8,544 nucleotides of DNA from Anaerolineae bacterium (GCA_030598425.1 JAUVPY010000082.1:1-8544); one strand, 5' to 3'; shown: positions 1 to 7,378, counted from the stretch's first letter. A program made the numbers and translations. The notes: a model not told the origin generated them from the letters alone.

Positions 1-1008
1 CGCCCCCTCATTTACGCTGGGGGTGGCGTAATCAGCAGTGGGGCCAGCCAGGCCTTGGTGCAGCTGGCCGAGCGCCTCGGGGCGCCAGTGTTGACCACCG
101 GCATGGGGGCCGGGAGCATCCCCGGCGATCATCCGCTGTCCTGCGGGATGGCCTGGATCGCCGCGGGCGACATACGGCCCCTGGTCGCCGCCTGCGACAC
201 GCTGCTGGCCGTAGGCACCCGCTTTAACGAGGCCATGACTCACGGTTGGGACCTCGATTTGCCTCCAGTCACCATTCGCATCGACATCGATGCCGAGGAG
301 ATCGAACGCAATTTGCCTATGCAGCACAAACTGGTGGGTGATGCACGCGCCACTCTGATAGCCATCAACGATCAGTTGGCCGCCTGGGGCGAAGACAGAA
401 AGGGGGTGATTCCACCCGAGCTGGCTGTCGCACGTAAGGAATATCGAGCTGCCTTGGAGGCGAAAGTAGGCTCGACCCGCCCCTGGATGCAGGTCTTGCG
501 CAGCAGCCTGCCCCGCGATACCATCATCAGCGCCGACATGTCATTGTTCTGGGCCGATATACTGGCCATATTCCCCATCTACCAGCCACGCACTATGTTG
601 TTCCCTTGGGGTTACGGCACCTTGGGCTTTAGCATTCCTGAGGCATTGGGCGCCAAGGCAGCCTTACCAGAACGGCCGGTGATCGCCATTGCCGGTGACG
701 GTGCATTTTTGTCTGCCGCTATGGAACTGGCTACCGCAGTGAAATACGACCTGAACATCCCCATCCTGGTCCCTAACAACGACGCTTACGGAATGATCAA
801 AGTCCAGCAGCGCGATCAGTTCGATGGCCAATTCGTGGCAGTGGATTTACACAACCCGAACTTCGCGCAACTGGCCCACGCCTTTGGTACTTATGGCGAG
901 CAGGTAACAACGCCCGAGGGGTTGGAAAAGGCGCTTACCAGAGCCTTGGCGGCGGACAAACCGACGGTGATCGAAATCCCGTGGGGTTGGACCTGGGGCA
1001 GCGAATGA
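1..1008 (+). CDS. Thiamine-diphosphate-dependent enzyme, acetolactate synthase superfamily (5' partial)
   Basis: The frame is open from base 1, so the start lies outside the window; about 335 C-terminal residues are present against roughly 550-600 for the family. The first part is the end of the ThDP-enzyme central domain (GGGVISSGA, then GAPVLTT, GTRFNEA and IDIDAEEIERN). The second part is the C-terminal ThDP-binding domain, with a GTLGFSIPEALGAK segment and the classical GDG-X24-NN cofactor motif: GDG is encoded at 694-702 and NN at 775-780, followed by DAYGMI. The protein ends soon after the last beta strand (IEIPWGW). Enzymes of this fold decarboxylate 2-oxo acids or carry out carboligation or C-C cleavage using ThDP and Mg2+ in the cytoplasm. 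Substrate specificity is not readable, so ilvB, iolD or a decarboxylase name would be guesswork. It is convergent with the minus-strand cluster, so it is not in that operon, although it may serve the same pathway. Confidence 0.93.
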   Translation, partial: RPLIYAGGGVISSGASQALVQLAERLGAPVLTTGMGAGSIPGDHPLSCGMAWIAAGDIRPLVAACDTLLAVGTRFNEAMTHGWDLDLPPVTIRIDIDAEEIERNLPMQHKLVGDARATLIAINDQLAAWGEDRKGVIPPELAVARKEYRAALEAKVGSTRPWMQVLRSSLPRDTIISADMSLFWADILAIFPIYQPRTMLFPWGYGTLGFSIPEALGAKAALPERPVIAIAGDGAFLSAAMELATAVKYDLNIPILVPNNDAYGMIKVQQRDQFDGQFVAVDLHNPNFAQLAHAFGTYGEQVTTPEGLEKALTRALAADKPTVIEIPWGWTWGSE

Positions 1009-1239
1009 CGAGCCGCATCACACCTCTTTGAGCGCAGGTTCATCGGTTTTGTACGTGGCAATCCACAACGCCCACCGGGCAGCAGGGATCAGGGTCAACC
1101 CAGCCATCCACCAGGCCGCCCCGGCGACACCAGGAAGGGGCGAGTTGTAGTTGTCTAGATTCCCTGCAAAACCTCCCATTGTTTCAGTCTGGCCAAGGCC
1201 CGCTCGAAACTGGCTCCTGAACTACATCCGAGATTGATT
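1009..1239. other. Intergenic region between convergent genes, with a small minus-strand ORF of doubtful status
   Basis: This 231-base gap separates the converging ThDP-enzyme and isomerase genes. I see no convincing hairpin with a T-run for either gene. On the minus strand, 1179-1018 encodes a 53-residue ORF (ATG to TGA) containing a Trp/Ala/Leu-rich segment (AAWWMAGLTLIPAARWALWI) that could be one membrane helix, followed by a charged tail (YKTDEPALKEV). It has no Shine-Dalgarno sequence, and its frame stays open only 14 codons upstream of the ATG. It could be a small membrane protein, the eroded end of a larger gene, or chance. Confidence 0.3.
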
Positions 1240-2157
1240 TCATAGATTCTCACTCACCAGCGGCTTCAGGTACTTCATAGCTAAGACCATCCCCTCTTGC
1301 ACTTGCTGGCGGGACGCTAGCCAGTCGCGATCTTCGAGTTCGACGCTGATCGGCCCGTCGTATCCTCCCTCACGCAGCGCGCCCAAGAAAGCCTTAAAAT
1401 CAATCCCCCCCAGACCCGGGAGACAAGAACGGCGCCAGCCGCCCTCGACCAGGTCCATAATCCCCCTGTGGTAGAGTTGCTCAGAATTGATCTCGGTGTC
1501 TTTGGCGTGTGCATAGAAGATCTTATGGCCGTACTCCCGTGCTGCACGGGCCGGGTCAATACCCAACCAGTGCAAGTGGGCGGGGTCAAGATTAAGACCG
1601 AAATTGTCCTGGGGTAACACTTCGAAGAGGCGATCCCATACGTCGGGTGAGTGAGCCACGTTGCCTACCAGCCCTTCGTATTGCCAGCCAGGCATAGGGC
1701 AGTTTTCAATGCACACCCGAACCTTTCGATCGGCGGCATACTCCAGGATTGGCGGGAACACCTGGCCAGCTATCTCGATGTTTTCGGAAATCGGCTTGTA
1801 TTCGTCTCGGCCGATAAAGGTGCAAACCGTGCTAACATGGAGCATGGCTGCCGCGTCTATCACCTTTTTCAAATGCCCAATGTTAGCCGCCCGCTTGGCC
1901 TCGTCACGGGCCAAGTTGTTGTCACAATAGGTCAGGCAGGAGATGTCAATCTGATGTTGTTCACACAGGGAAGTGATTTTGGCGGCACGTCCTTCATTCA
2001 ACTCAGTCACGTCGAGTTGCGTCCCGTCGAACGCTCGCGTGCTATCGGGCGGCCAGCAGCCGACCTCGATTGTTTCAAAGCCAGCAGAGGCGGCCCAGAC
2101 GATGATGTCTTCCAAGGACATGGGGCTCAGACCAACGGTGAGAAAACCAAGTTTCAT
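1240..2157 (-). CDS. Sugar phosphate isomerase/epimerase family protein (xylose isomerase-like TIM barrel)
   Basis: A complete 305-residue protein, of normal length for the family (about 270-310). It starts MKLGFLTVGL and follows the usual order of barrel strands. The metal site of the AP-endonuclease-2/xylose-isomerase-like superfamily is intact: Glu151 (CIEN), Asp191 with His194 (NLDPAHLHW), His217 (YAHAKD) and Glu273 (SVELED), a spacing like that of ketose 3-epimerases. Such enzymes bind Mn2+ or Mg2+ in the cytoplasm and isomerise, epimerise or dehydrate ketose- or ketoinositol-like substrates; the exact reaction is not readable. The start is supported by a near-perfect ribosome site, AAGGAGGA on the minus strand at 2164-2171, 6 bases before ATG. 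It is the last gene of the minus-strand run, 44 bases after the dead MFS transporter. Its own strong ribosome site suggests it is still translated. Confidence 0.92.
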   Translation of the reverse strand: MKLGFLTVGLSPMSLEDIIVWAASAGFETIEVGCWPPDSTRAFDGTQLDVTELNEGRAAKITSLCEQHQIDISCLTYCDNNLARDEAKRAANIGHLKKVIDAAAMLHVSTVCTFIGRDEYKPISENIEIAGQVFPPILEYAADRKVRVCIENCPMPGWQYEGLVGNVAHSPDVWDRLFEVLPQDNFGLNLDPAHLHWLGIDPARAAREYGHKIFYAHAKDTEINSEQLYHRGIMDLVEGGWRRSCLPGLGGIDFKAFLGALREGGYDGPISVELEDRDWLASRQQVQEGMVLAMKYLKPLVSENL

Positions 2158-2201
2158 TCTTTTTCCTCCTTGCGTGTCTTGGACATCGATTATGCCTCCA
2201 T

Positions 2202-3389
2202 TCAGAGTGACTTCAGGCTGGCGCTATGGGCCAGTTCCCCACGCGGCACACGGAAGTAAGCCCAGAAGAGCAGCCCGCCGGATGCTGTCAATGCCGTGGC
2301 ATCGCGGCTCCCGACATCACCGTCCGCCACCTGATCGGCATACTCTCTTGATGATAAATTCCAAAAGCCGGAACCGTGATGGAAAGCAAAACGATCACTC
2401 CCATATAACCCAACCCGGCAGCCCCCCAATGCGGAATGAACGCCAGAGGCAGCAGGCAAAAGGCAATGCCCAGGTTGCCGAGGACGACCGTACGCCCCAA
2501 CCCTAACCGTGCCATGAGCAGGGGCGCCGCCAGGGCGGCGGGCACAGCCAGCAGTTGGCCGGCAGCCGAAAATGACGCGATCAGGGCCGTGGACACATGC
2601 AAAGCGGCGTCAAGATAAACGTTGAAAAAGGTGCGGGCAGCTCCCTCGCCCGTTCGCACCAGGAGAACCACCAACGTCAGCGGGAAAATCAAACCTAACG
2701 GAGCCCCGCGGATCCCCCCCAGACCGGCCTCAGCTACCGTCTCCTGGCGGCGCCCGGCGCCGACATCCCGGGGTGGCCAAGAGTGCCAAAAAGCCAAGAA
2801 TGAGCACACCTAGAGGGATCAACAGCGGATATCGGTAGGGTGTTGGTTCATCCAAAGTAACGCCCAGGGCCCCGGCGAACAATGCTGGGAGGAGACCAGC
2901 CACCAGGCCGCCAAGGAATCCACTCAGCGCCAATATGGCGCCGACCATCGAAAAGACATAGGTCCGTTCCTCCGGACTGGTGGCGTCCATCAGATAGGGG
3001 ATCATGTTAACGATCATTTGTGCTAACCCAAACCAGGCCAGCGAATAGGTCACCACCAGCCAGATTGACTCGAGGCCAACCAGAGGGAGCCTGACCAAAG
3101 GGAGTAATCCATATCCGGCCACGGCCAGGCACATCCCAACGATCATCATGCGCCGGTTGCCCCAACGTCGGCCGACCAAACCGGCCAATAGGCTGGAAAC
3201 GGCAAACAGCAGTTGGCCAGCCGCATTGACCAAACCGACGAACCTGAGGTCGTAGTCCAGCCGCAGCAAGTAGAGATTGAGCAATACGGCGTAAACGCCA
3301 AAGTGGCAGAACCCAAGCGACGCCTGGGATATCAGGCACAAGCGGGCGTCACGGCTGAAGAGACGCAGCGTGTGGAGGTAATTGGCTAT
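2202..3389 (-). pseudogene. MFS transporter, disrupted (lost start codon, frameshift, internal deletion)
   Basis: This is the remains of a 12-helix major facilitator transporter read across three frames. The N-terminal half (3389-2770) encodes helices 1-6, beginning ANYLHTLRLFSRDARL; the loop between helices 2 and 3 carries a motif-A-like GLVGRRWGNRR. There is no usable start: the codon where Met is expected is ATA (3387-3389), with an in-frame TAA five codons upstream at 3402-3404. At the C/G run 2767-2773 the frame breaks; a one-base excess there makes the first frame stop at 2730, while the homologous reading continues in another frame (RDVGAGRRQETVAEAG, then helices 7-10). That frame runs through RWRTVMSGAAM and stops at 2288. 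The tail of the protein (TASGGLLFWAYFRVPRGEL) appears in a third frame ending at 2202, so roughly one to two helices are missing at the join near 2290-2306. Total span is about 396 codons against about 420-430 expected. The substrate is unknown. TTG at 3341 could start a truncated N-terminal product, but I regard this as non-functional. Confidence 0.85.
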
Positions 3390-3408
3390 GACGAGGACCC
3401 TTTATTGT

Positions 3409-3570
3409 CAGTCTATCAGTCCATCAGCTTATCAGTCCGTCAGCTTGCCAGTCCTTCAACGATCAGCGTATCAACTCCCTCGCCGGGTGCCTGGGCTAGG
3501 TGGCTGACACACCGGTAGACCGATAGGCTGACGGACTGATAGGCTGATAGACTGACAGACTGGTTAGCTG
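3409..3570. repeat. Inverted array of degenerate octamers (9 + 9 units around a 19-base centre)
   Basis: The left arm (3409-3479) is nine consecutive units mostly of 8 bases: CAGTCTAT, CAGTCCAT, CAGCTTAT, CAGTCCGT, CAGCTTGC, CAGTCCTT, CAACGAT (7 bases), CAGCGTAT, CAACTCCC. The right arm (3499-3570) is nine units of 8 bases on the opposite strand: GGTGGCTG, ACACACCG, GTAGACCG, ATAGGCTG, ACGGACTG, ATAGGCTG, ATAGACTG, ACAGACTG, GTTAGCTG. The centre is 3480-3498. Pairing 3409-3448 with 3523-3562 matches 34 of 40 bases and all six differences are transitions; pairing weakens towards the centre. The array begins 4 bases after the luciferase-like gene's stop codon and ends 5 bases before the TAA that bounds the MFS pseudogene. 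It could form a large hairpin in RNA and act as a terminator or 3'-end stabiliser, or be a mobile palindromic repeat; the sequence does not settle which. Confidence 0.85.
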
Positions 3571-3574
3571 ACTC

Positions 3575-4501
3575 TCACTTCTTGACTTGTGGCAAGACGG
3601 TTTGGGCGAATGCCTCCAATCCGTCCAGATCGTCATAGTCAAACCATTGGAACATGACTTGCTGCATGCCGACCTCTGCCAACTGCCCTAATTGGTCTAC
3701 CACTTCCGAAGGGGTCCCGACAATCATCCCCCGCTCCAACAACGCCGCCTTGTCGCGCCCAGCCAGGCTGCTCTGTAACTCGGCCTGGTCACGTCCGAAA
3801 ACAAGCCCCTTCATCTGAGAGCGGCCCACGTCGCCGGGCTGCCGGCCATTTTCTATCAACAATTCATCCAGGCGCTCACTGAGCTCTTTGAATTGGGCGG
3901 GCGATCTATAGATTCCATTCCATTCGTTACCGTAGCGTGCAGCCATAGACAGGACAAGCTTGGGACCGTTGCCACCGATCAGAATAGGTGGACCACCCGG
4001 GCGCTGGGGGCGGGGCAGCAAGGTCGCGTCTCGAAGTGTGTAGTAGTCCCCCTCAAAGGTGATCGGCTCCGGGCTGCGAAGCAGGCGAGTGATTACCTGC
4101 AAGCCTTCTTCAAAGCGATCGAAGCGCTGGGAGGTTTCCAGCAGATCAAACCCAAATGCGGCGTGCTCGTGCACTCCGCCGCCCCAACCCGCGCCCACGC
4201 CTAGCACCAATCTCCCGCCCGACAGATCATCCACTTCCTTGGCCATACGCGCCGTGTGGACGGGGTGTCGGAAAGAGACGGGCGTAACCAGCGGGCCAAA
4301 CTGGATACGTTGCGTATTGCTGGCCAACCAGGTCAGCGAGGTCCACATCTCCAATGAATCCATATCAGGGGGTTCGGCGTCCAGAAAGTGATCGCTGCGA
4401 AACAGACCATCAAAGCCAAGCGACTCAACAGCCGGAACGAGACGACACCAACGGGACCAATTTAGGCCGCTTTGGCCCTCAATCTGAACGTTTACCTTCA
4501 T
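3575..4501 (-). CDS. Luciferase-like (LLM class) flavin/F420-dependent oxidoreductase
   Basis: A complete 308-residue protein, normal for single-domain LLM-class enzymes (about 280-350). Family landmarks appear in order: GFDGLFRSDHF at residues 29-39, VTPVSFRHPVHTARMAKEVD at 72-91, LSGGRLVLGVGAGW at 93-106, RFEEGLQVITRLL near 129-141, and PPILIGGNGPK at 171-181. The fold is a TIM barrel that uses reduced FMN or coenzyme F420. The sequence style is nearer the F420-dependent oxidoreductases than true luciferases, but cofactor choice is inference. The expected reaction is a hydride transfer or oxidation on an unknown organic substrate in the cytoplasm. Its ATG overlaps the upstream gene's TGA (ATGA, 4498-4501), which implies translational coupling, and a GGAGG site lies inside the end of that gene at 4511-4515. 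The stop is followed 4 bases later by the octamer palindrome, a likely transcript end. Confidence 0.92.
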   Translation of the reverse strand: MKVNVQIEGQSGLNWSRWCRLVPAVESLGFDGLFRSDHFLDAEPPDMDSLEMWTSLTWLASNTQRIQFGPLVTPVSFRHPVHTARMAKEVDDLSGGRLVLGVGAGWGGGVHEHAAFGFDLLETSQRFDRFEEGLQVITRLLRSPEPITFEGDYYTLRDATLLPRPQRPGGPPILIGGNGPKLVLSMAARYGNEWNGIYRSPAQFKELSERLDELLIENGRQPGDVGRSQMKGLVFGRDQAELQSSLAGRDKAALLERGMIVGTPSEVVDQLGQLAEVGMQQVMFQWFDYDDLDGLEAFAQTVLPQVKK

Positions 4502-5544
4502 TGTTTGTTTCCTCCGTTTGCTTCTTCCCCAGCTTCAACAATCTTAAAACATAGCTCAAGATCGCTAAGCGCATCCTCAGCAGTGGTGCGCGGCTGTTCA
4601 CGGCCGGCGATGCATCGGAAGAAATGAACTAATTCTTGTACGAATGACTCCTTGTATTCCAGGGATGGTATTCTGATACCGCGCGGGGTGGTAATCTTAA
4701 GCTCCGTCGGTTGTCGAAACATTAGAGGGGCGGGGATGGATAAATCCAGCCGACCCTCACTGCAATGTACCGCTATCGTACAATCAAAGGGGCAGCCCGG
4801 AGGCAGCACCAGCCCTACCTCAAAGAGGGCGCGGGTTCGGTCGAAATCGACCAGCGCCAGACGCGGCACATCGTTGCTCGCATAGAGGACCGATTTCGCC
4901 TCGCCAAACAAGCCACGGGCCATATTTATCTCGTGGATCCAGCCCTCAACCCATTCTAGTTCAGCCGGGTAGGTCTTGCCCTCGCGGGCCTCTGCCTGCG
5001 GTGGAGAGCCAGGCGGTAGTGGATCTTCATCCAGCGATACCTCGCCAAGCATGTTCGCTCCGGCCCGCCAGAGTCCCCCAAAGCTATGTATCTGAGCGTA
5101 ATGGGTCTCGCCGAGTTCGCCTGAGCGGAGGATGGCCTGAGCCGCCAAGTAGGCCGGATCGTAGCGATTGTTGTAGCCGATGACCATAAAGGTCCCACCC
5201 TTCTGGCAGGCCTCCACAATCTGGCGACCCTTCTCAATGGTGACTTCCAGGGGTTTCTCCATAAAAACTGGGATGCCACGCTTCAATATTGGTAAACAGG
5301 CTTCCGCGTGATGCATTCGCGGCGTGACGACAATCACGCCGTCCAGTTCTGGTTCACCGTCTACCATGGCCTGGCTGCTGGCGTACACCTTTGGGATATT
5401 GTAGACTGCCGCCAGCCGCCGAGCCGCCTCAACGTCGACGTCGGCGATGGCCGTCGGCCGAACCCCGTGTATCTGCAGTAGGTGTGGCAGATGGGCCATC
5501 TGAACCATTTGCCCTGCGCCAACGAATCCGATTTTTAGCATCAT
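4498..5544 (-). CDS. Gfo/Idh/MocA family oxidoreductase
   Basis: A complete 348-residue protein. The N-terminal Rossmann domain opens with KIGFVGAGQM (residues 4-13), followed by the TAIADVD strand end (31-37) and the family's EKP signature at 96-98 (FMEKPLEV); Lys97 is the expected catalytic and cofactor-contacting lysine. YNNRYDP (124-130) begins the C-terminal alpha/beta domain. Where many members have a D-x-G-x-H-x-x-D pattern, this one reads EGWIHEIN (200-207), keeping His204 with Glu and Asn in the flanking acid positions. Members oxidise or reduce sugars, inositols or other polyols with NAD(P); the substrate here is unknown. The start at 5544 is supported by AAGGAGGG on the minus strand at 5550-5557, 5 bases upstream; a second ATG follows directly, so the start could be one codon later. 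It lies 15 bases after the other Gfo/Idh/MocA gene and overlaps the LLM gene by 4 bases, so the three are almost certainly co-transcribed. Confidence 0.92.
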   Translation of the reverse strand: MMLKIGFVGAGQMVQMAHLPHLLQIHGVRPTAIADVDVEAARRLAAVYNIPKVYASSQAMVDGEPELDGVIVVTPRMHHAEACLPILKRGIPVFMEKPLEVTIEKGRQIVEACQKGGTFMVIGYNNRYDPAYLAAQAILRSGELGETHYAQIHSFGGLWRAGANMLGEVSLDEDPLPPGSPPQAEAREGKTYPAELEWVEGWIHEINMARGLFGEAKSVLYASNDVPRLALVDFDRTRALFEVGLVLPPGCPFDCTIAVHCSEGRLDLSIPAPLMFRQPTELKITTPRGIRIPSLEYKESFVQELVHFFRCIAGREQPRTTAEDALSDLELCFKIVEAGEEANGGNKQ

Positions 5545-5559
5545 TGTATCCCTCCTTGT

Positions 5560-6549
5560 TCACTCCGTCGGGTATTCCAAGCCCCATTGAGCCCGGATTT
5601 GATCTAACGTTTGCATAATGGCCAGCGTCTCATCCAGCGGCATCATCTCGCTCTCCAGCTGTCCCGCTCGCAGGCAACGCATCACCACCTCGGCAGCCTC
5701 ATAGTTGAGACCATTGCCCCCGAACGGCATTTCGACCACTTTGTCCTCTTGATCGGCCCTCGAGATGGTTAACCGAGTTGGATTGAATATGGGCGGGTGA
5801 AGGATGATACACCCTTCGCTGCCAAAGATCCGGGCCGCTGGCGGGATGCTGGTTTTGAAGGACACGTATATGACGGCCAACTGGCCGCCCTCGTATCCGA
5901 AAATGGCAGCCGACTGCTCGTCGACGCCCGTTTCTCCCAGATGGGCCATGCTGGCGATGCGGGCCGGTGGGCCACCAAGCATCATGGAGGCGATGGAGAC
6001 GGCATAGGCGCCCCCATCCAGCAAAATGCCCCCGCCCAGATGGGGGTTGAAGAAGTAATATGAGCTATCTCTGGGCGCCACAAAGGCCATGCCAATCTCG
6101 AGCATCTGCAGCTCTCCGATTACTCCTTCCGCCAGTAGTTCCCGCAACTTGACCATCAGGGGAATGTATCGGGTCCACATAGCCTCCATCAAGAACAGCT
6201 TCCTTTCCCGGGCCAGACTGATGACGGTCTCGGCCTGGGCGGCGTTGATGGTGAAGGGCTTTTCGCACAGAACGGCCTTTCCCGCCCCTAGGGCCAGCAT
6301 TGCGTGCTCCTGGTGCAAGGCGTGTGGCGTTGCCACGTACACCACATCGACGTCGGGATCGTTGGCCAAGGCCTGGTAGCTGGCGTGGCAGTTTGCCACA
6401 CCGAATTGCCCCCCGAAACGGCTGGCTGTCTCAGCCCTGCGAGAGCCAACCGCTACCAGTTCAGCGTCGGGCAGTAGGCCCAGATCGGTGGCGAAGGCCT
6501 TAGCGATTTTGCCGGTGCCGATGATGCCCCATCCGATTATATCACCCAT
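5560..6549 (-). CDS. Gfo/Idh/MocA family oxidoreductase, dihydrodiol dehydrogenase-like subgroup
   Basis: A 329-residue protein when started at the ATG ending at 6549; an ATG two codons earlier (6555) also exists but is too close to the ribosome site. Domains in order: Rossmann motif GWGIIGTGKIA near residues 6-16, EKP signature at about 96-98 (VLCEKPFTIN), MEAMWTRYIP at about 121-130, and LGGGILLDGGAY at about 171-182. The MEAMWTR stretch and the Asp and Tyr of LLDGGAY, in place of the usual D-x-x-x-H, are typical of the dimeric dihydrodiol dehydrogenase-like subgroup, where Tyr is the general acid. It should catalyse NAD(P)-dependent oxidation of a sugar, polyol or diol in the cytoplasm; the substrate is not readable. 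It is clearly distinct from the neighbouring family member, so this is not a recent tandem duplication. It sits 15 bases before that gene and 46 bases after the SDR, consistent with one operon. Confidence 0.92.
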   Translation of the reverse strand: MGDIIGWGIIGTGKIAKAFATDLGLLPDAELVAVGSRRAETASRFGGQFGVANCHASYQALANDPDVDVVYVATPHALHQEHAMLALGAGKAVLCEKPFTINAAQAETVISLARERKLFLMEAMWTRYIPLMVKLRELLAEGVIGELQMLEIGMAFVAPRDSSYYFFNPHLGGGILLDGGAYAVSIASMMLGGPPARIASMAHLGETGVDEQSAAIFGYEGGQLAVIYVSFKTSIPPAARIFGSEGCIILHPPIFNPTRLTISRADQEDKVVEMPFGGNGLNYEAAEVVMRCLRAGQLESEMMPLDETLAIMQTLDQIRAQWGLEYPTE

Positions 6550-6557
6550 ATGCATAT

Positions 6558-6563
6558 CCTCCT
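6558..6563 (-). promoter_or_regulatory. Ribosome binding site that decides the start of the dihydrodiol dehydrogenase-like gene
   Basis: The minus strand reads AGGAGG here. The first in-frame ATG (6553-6555) follows after only 2 bases, too close for normal initiation, whereas the ATG at 6547-6549 follows after 8 bases. The second is therefore the more likely start, shortening the protein from 331 to 329 residues. Both choices leave the Rossmann motif intact. Confidence 0.7.
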
Positions 6564-6595
6564 GTGTCTGCTGCGATGTGTTTTTGCGTCCAGGC

Positions 6596-7378
6596 TCACA
6601 ATGGGTGTGACATAACGGTCAGTCCGCCATCGACCACCAGATACTGCCCCGTGATGTGGGACGCATCCTCGCTGGCCATAAAGTAGACGGCCGAAGCGAT
6701 TTGATGGGGTTCCGCCGGTTTGCCCAGCAGAGCATGGCCCTTCAGGCCGGCTCGCAGCTCCTCTGGTGTTTGGCCACGCTCAGCGGCACGTTGTTCGTGA
6801 AACTCGGTTACGGTTACACCGGGACAGATGGAGTTGACGCGGATACCATCCTGGCCGTGAGCAATGGCTAGGCTCCGGGTTAGGGCTAACACGCCTGCCT
6901 TGCTGGCATCATATATGAGCATTCTTCCCCCGCCCACCCCCAGCAGAGCGTTGACCGAGGAGATCAACACCAGCGCCCCCGAACCCTGCTCGATCATGGC
7001 TGGCAAAACGGTCTTGCAGGACAGGGCAACTCCCTTGAGATTGACGCCGATGGTCCGCTCCCAGTCCTCGTCGCTGGCCTCGAAGAGATGGCCGGGCGTC
7101 TGCACACCAGCATTGGCCACCAAGACGTCGATCCCGCCCCAGGTGTCCAAGGCCGCTTGAGCCCAGGCCTGACAATCGGCTTCCTGTGACACGTCACCCC
7201 CGAGGAAGATGGCCTGGCCGCCTTCGCTCTGGATCAACTCCCGAGTCCGCTGTCCATCTTCTGCTGAGATGTCGGCGATGACCACGCCGAATCCTTCGCG
7301 GGCAAAACGAAGGGCGCAGGCTTTACCAATTCCGGCGCCCCCCCCTGTGATGATGGCGACTTTGGTCTCAGATGACAT
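6596..7378 (-). CDS. SDR family NAD(P)-dependent oxidoreductase (classical, FabG-like)
   Basis: A complete 260-residue classical short-chain dehydrogenase, of usual length (about 250). Motifs: cofactor loop TGGGAGIG at 11-18, acidic Asp36 at the end of strand 2 (VVIADIS), which favours NAD over NADP, GDV at 61-63, NAG at 89-91, Asn113 of the catalytic tetrad, the Ser pair at 140-141, Tyr156 and Lys160 in YDASK, and CPG at 185-187. The C-terminal GQYLVVDGG is the usual FabG-like ending. It oxidises a secondary alcohol to a ketone or the reverse in the cytoplasm; the substrate is unknown. The ribosome site is modest (AGGA at 7384-7387, 5 bases from ATG). It lies 39 bases downstream of the other SDR and 46 bases ahead of the Gfo/Idh/MocA gene, so it is likely part of the same transcript. 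Confidence 0.93.
   Translation of the reverse strand: MSSETKVAIITGGGAGIGKACALRFAREGFGVVIADISAEDGQRTRELIQSEGGQAIFLGGDVSQEADCQAWAQAALDTWGGIDVLVANAGVQTPGHLFEASDEDWERTIGVNLKGVALSCKTVLPAMIEQGSGALVLISSVNALLGVGGGRMLIYDASKAGVLALTRSLAIAHGQDGIRVNSICPGVTVTEFHEQRAAERGQTPEELRAGLKGHALLGKPAEPHQIASAVYFMASEDASHITGQYLVVDGGLTVMSHPL

Noticed and set aside
1180..1239. Stretch on the minus strand reading SFERALARLKQWEVLQGI, suggesting a DUF1990-like remnant
   Set aside because: Only about 20-25 codons before a stop; too short to assign and not continuous with anything else.
1651..2259. 202-codon plus-strand ORF opposite the isomerase gene
   Set aside because: It lies antisense to a gene with an intact metal site and a strong ribosome site; its translation has no recognisable domain and runs past the start of that gene.
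1973..2506. 177-codon plus-strand ORF across the isomerase start and the MFS remnant
   Set aside because: The translation is low-complexity Pro/Arg/Ser-rich, typical of an antisense shadow in GC-rich coding sequence.
3213..3518. 101-codon plus-strand ORF reaching into the octamer array
   Set aside because: Antisense to the MFS N-terminal half; its tail is just translated repeat (Ser/Val-rich).
3409..3570. CRISPR array
   Set aside because: Units are 8 bases with no spacers and the two arms are inverted; no cas genes are nearby.
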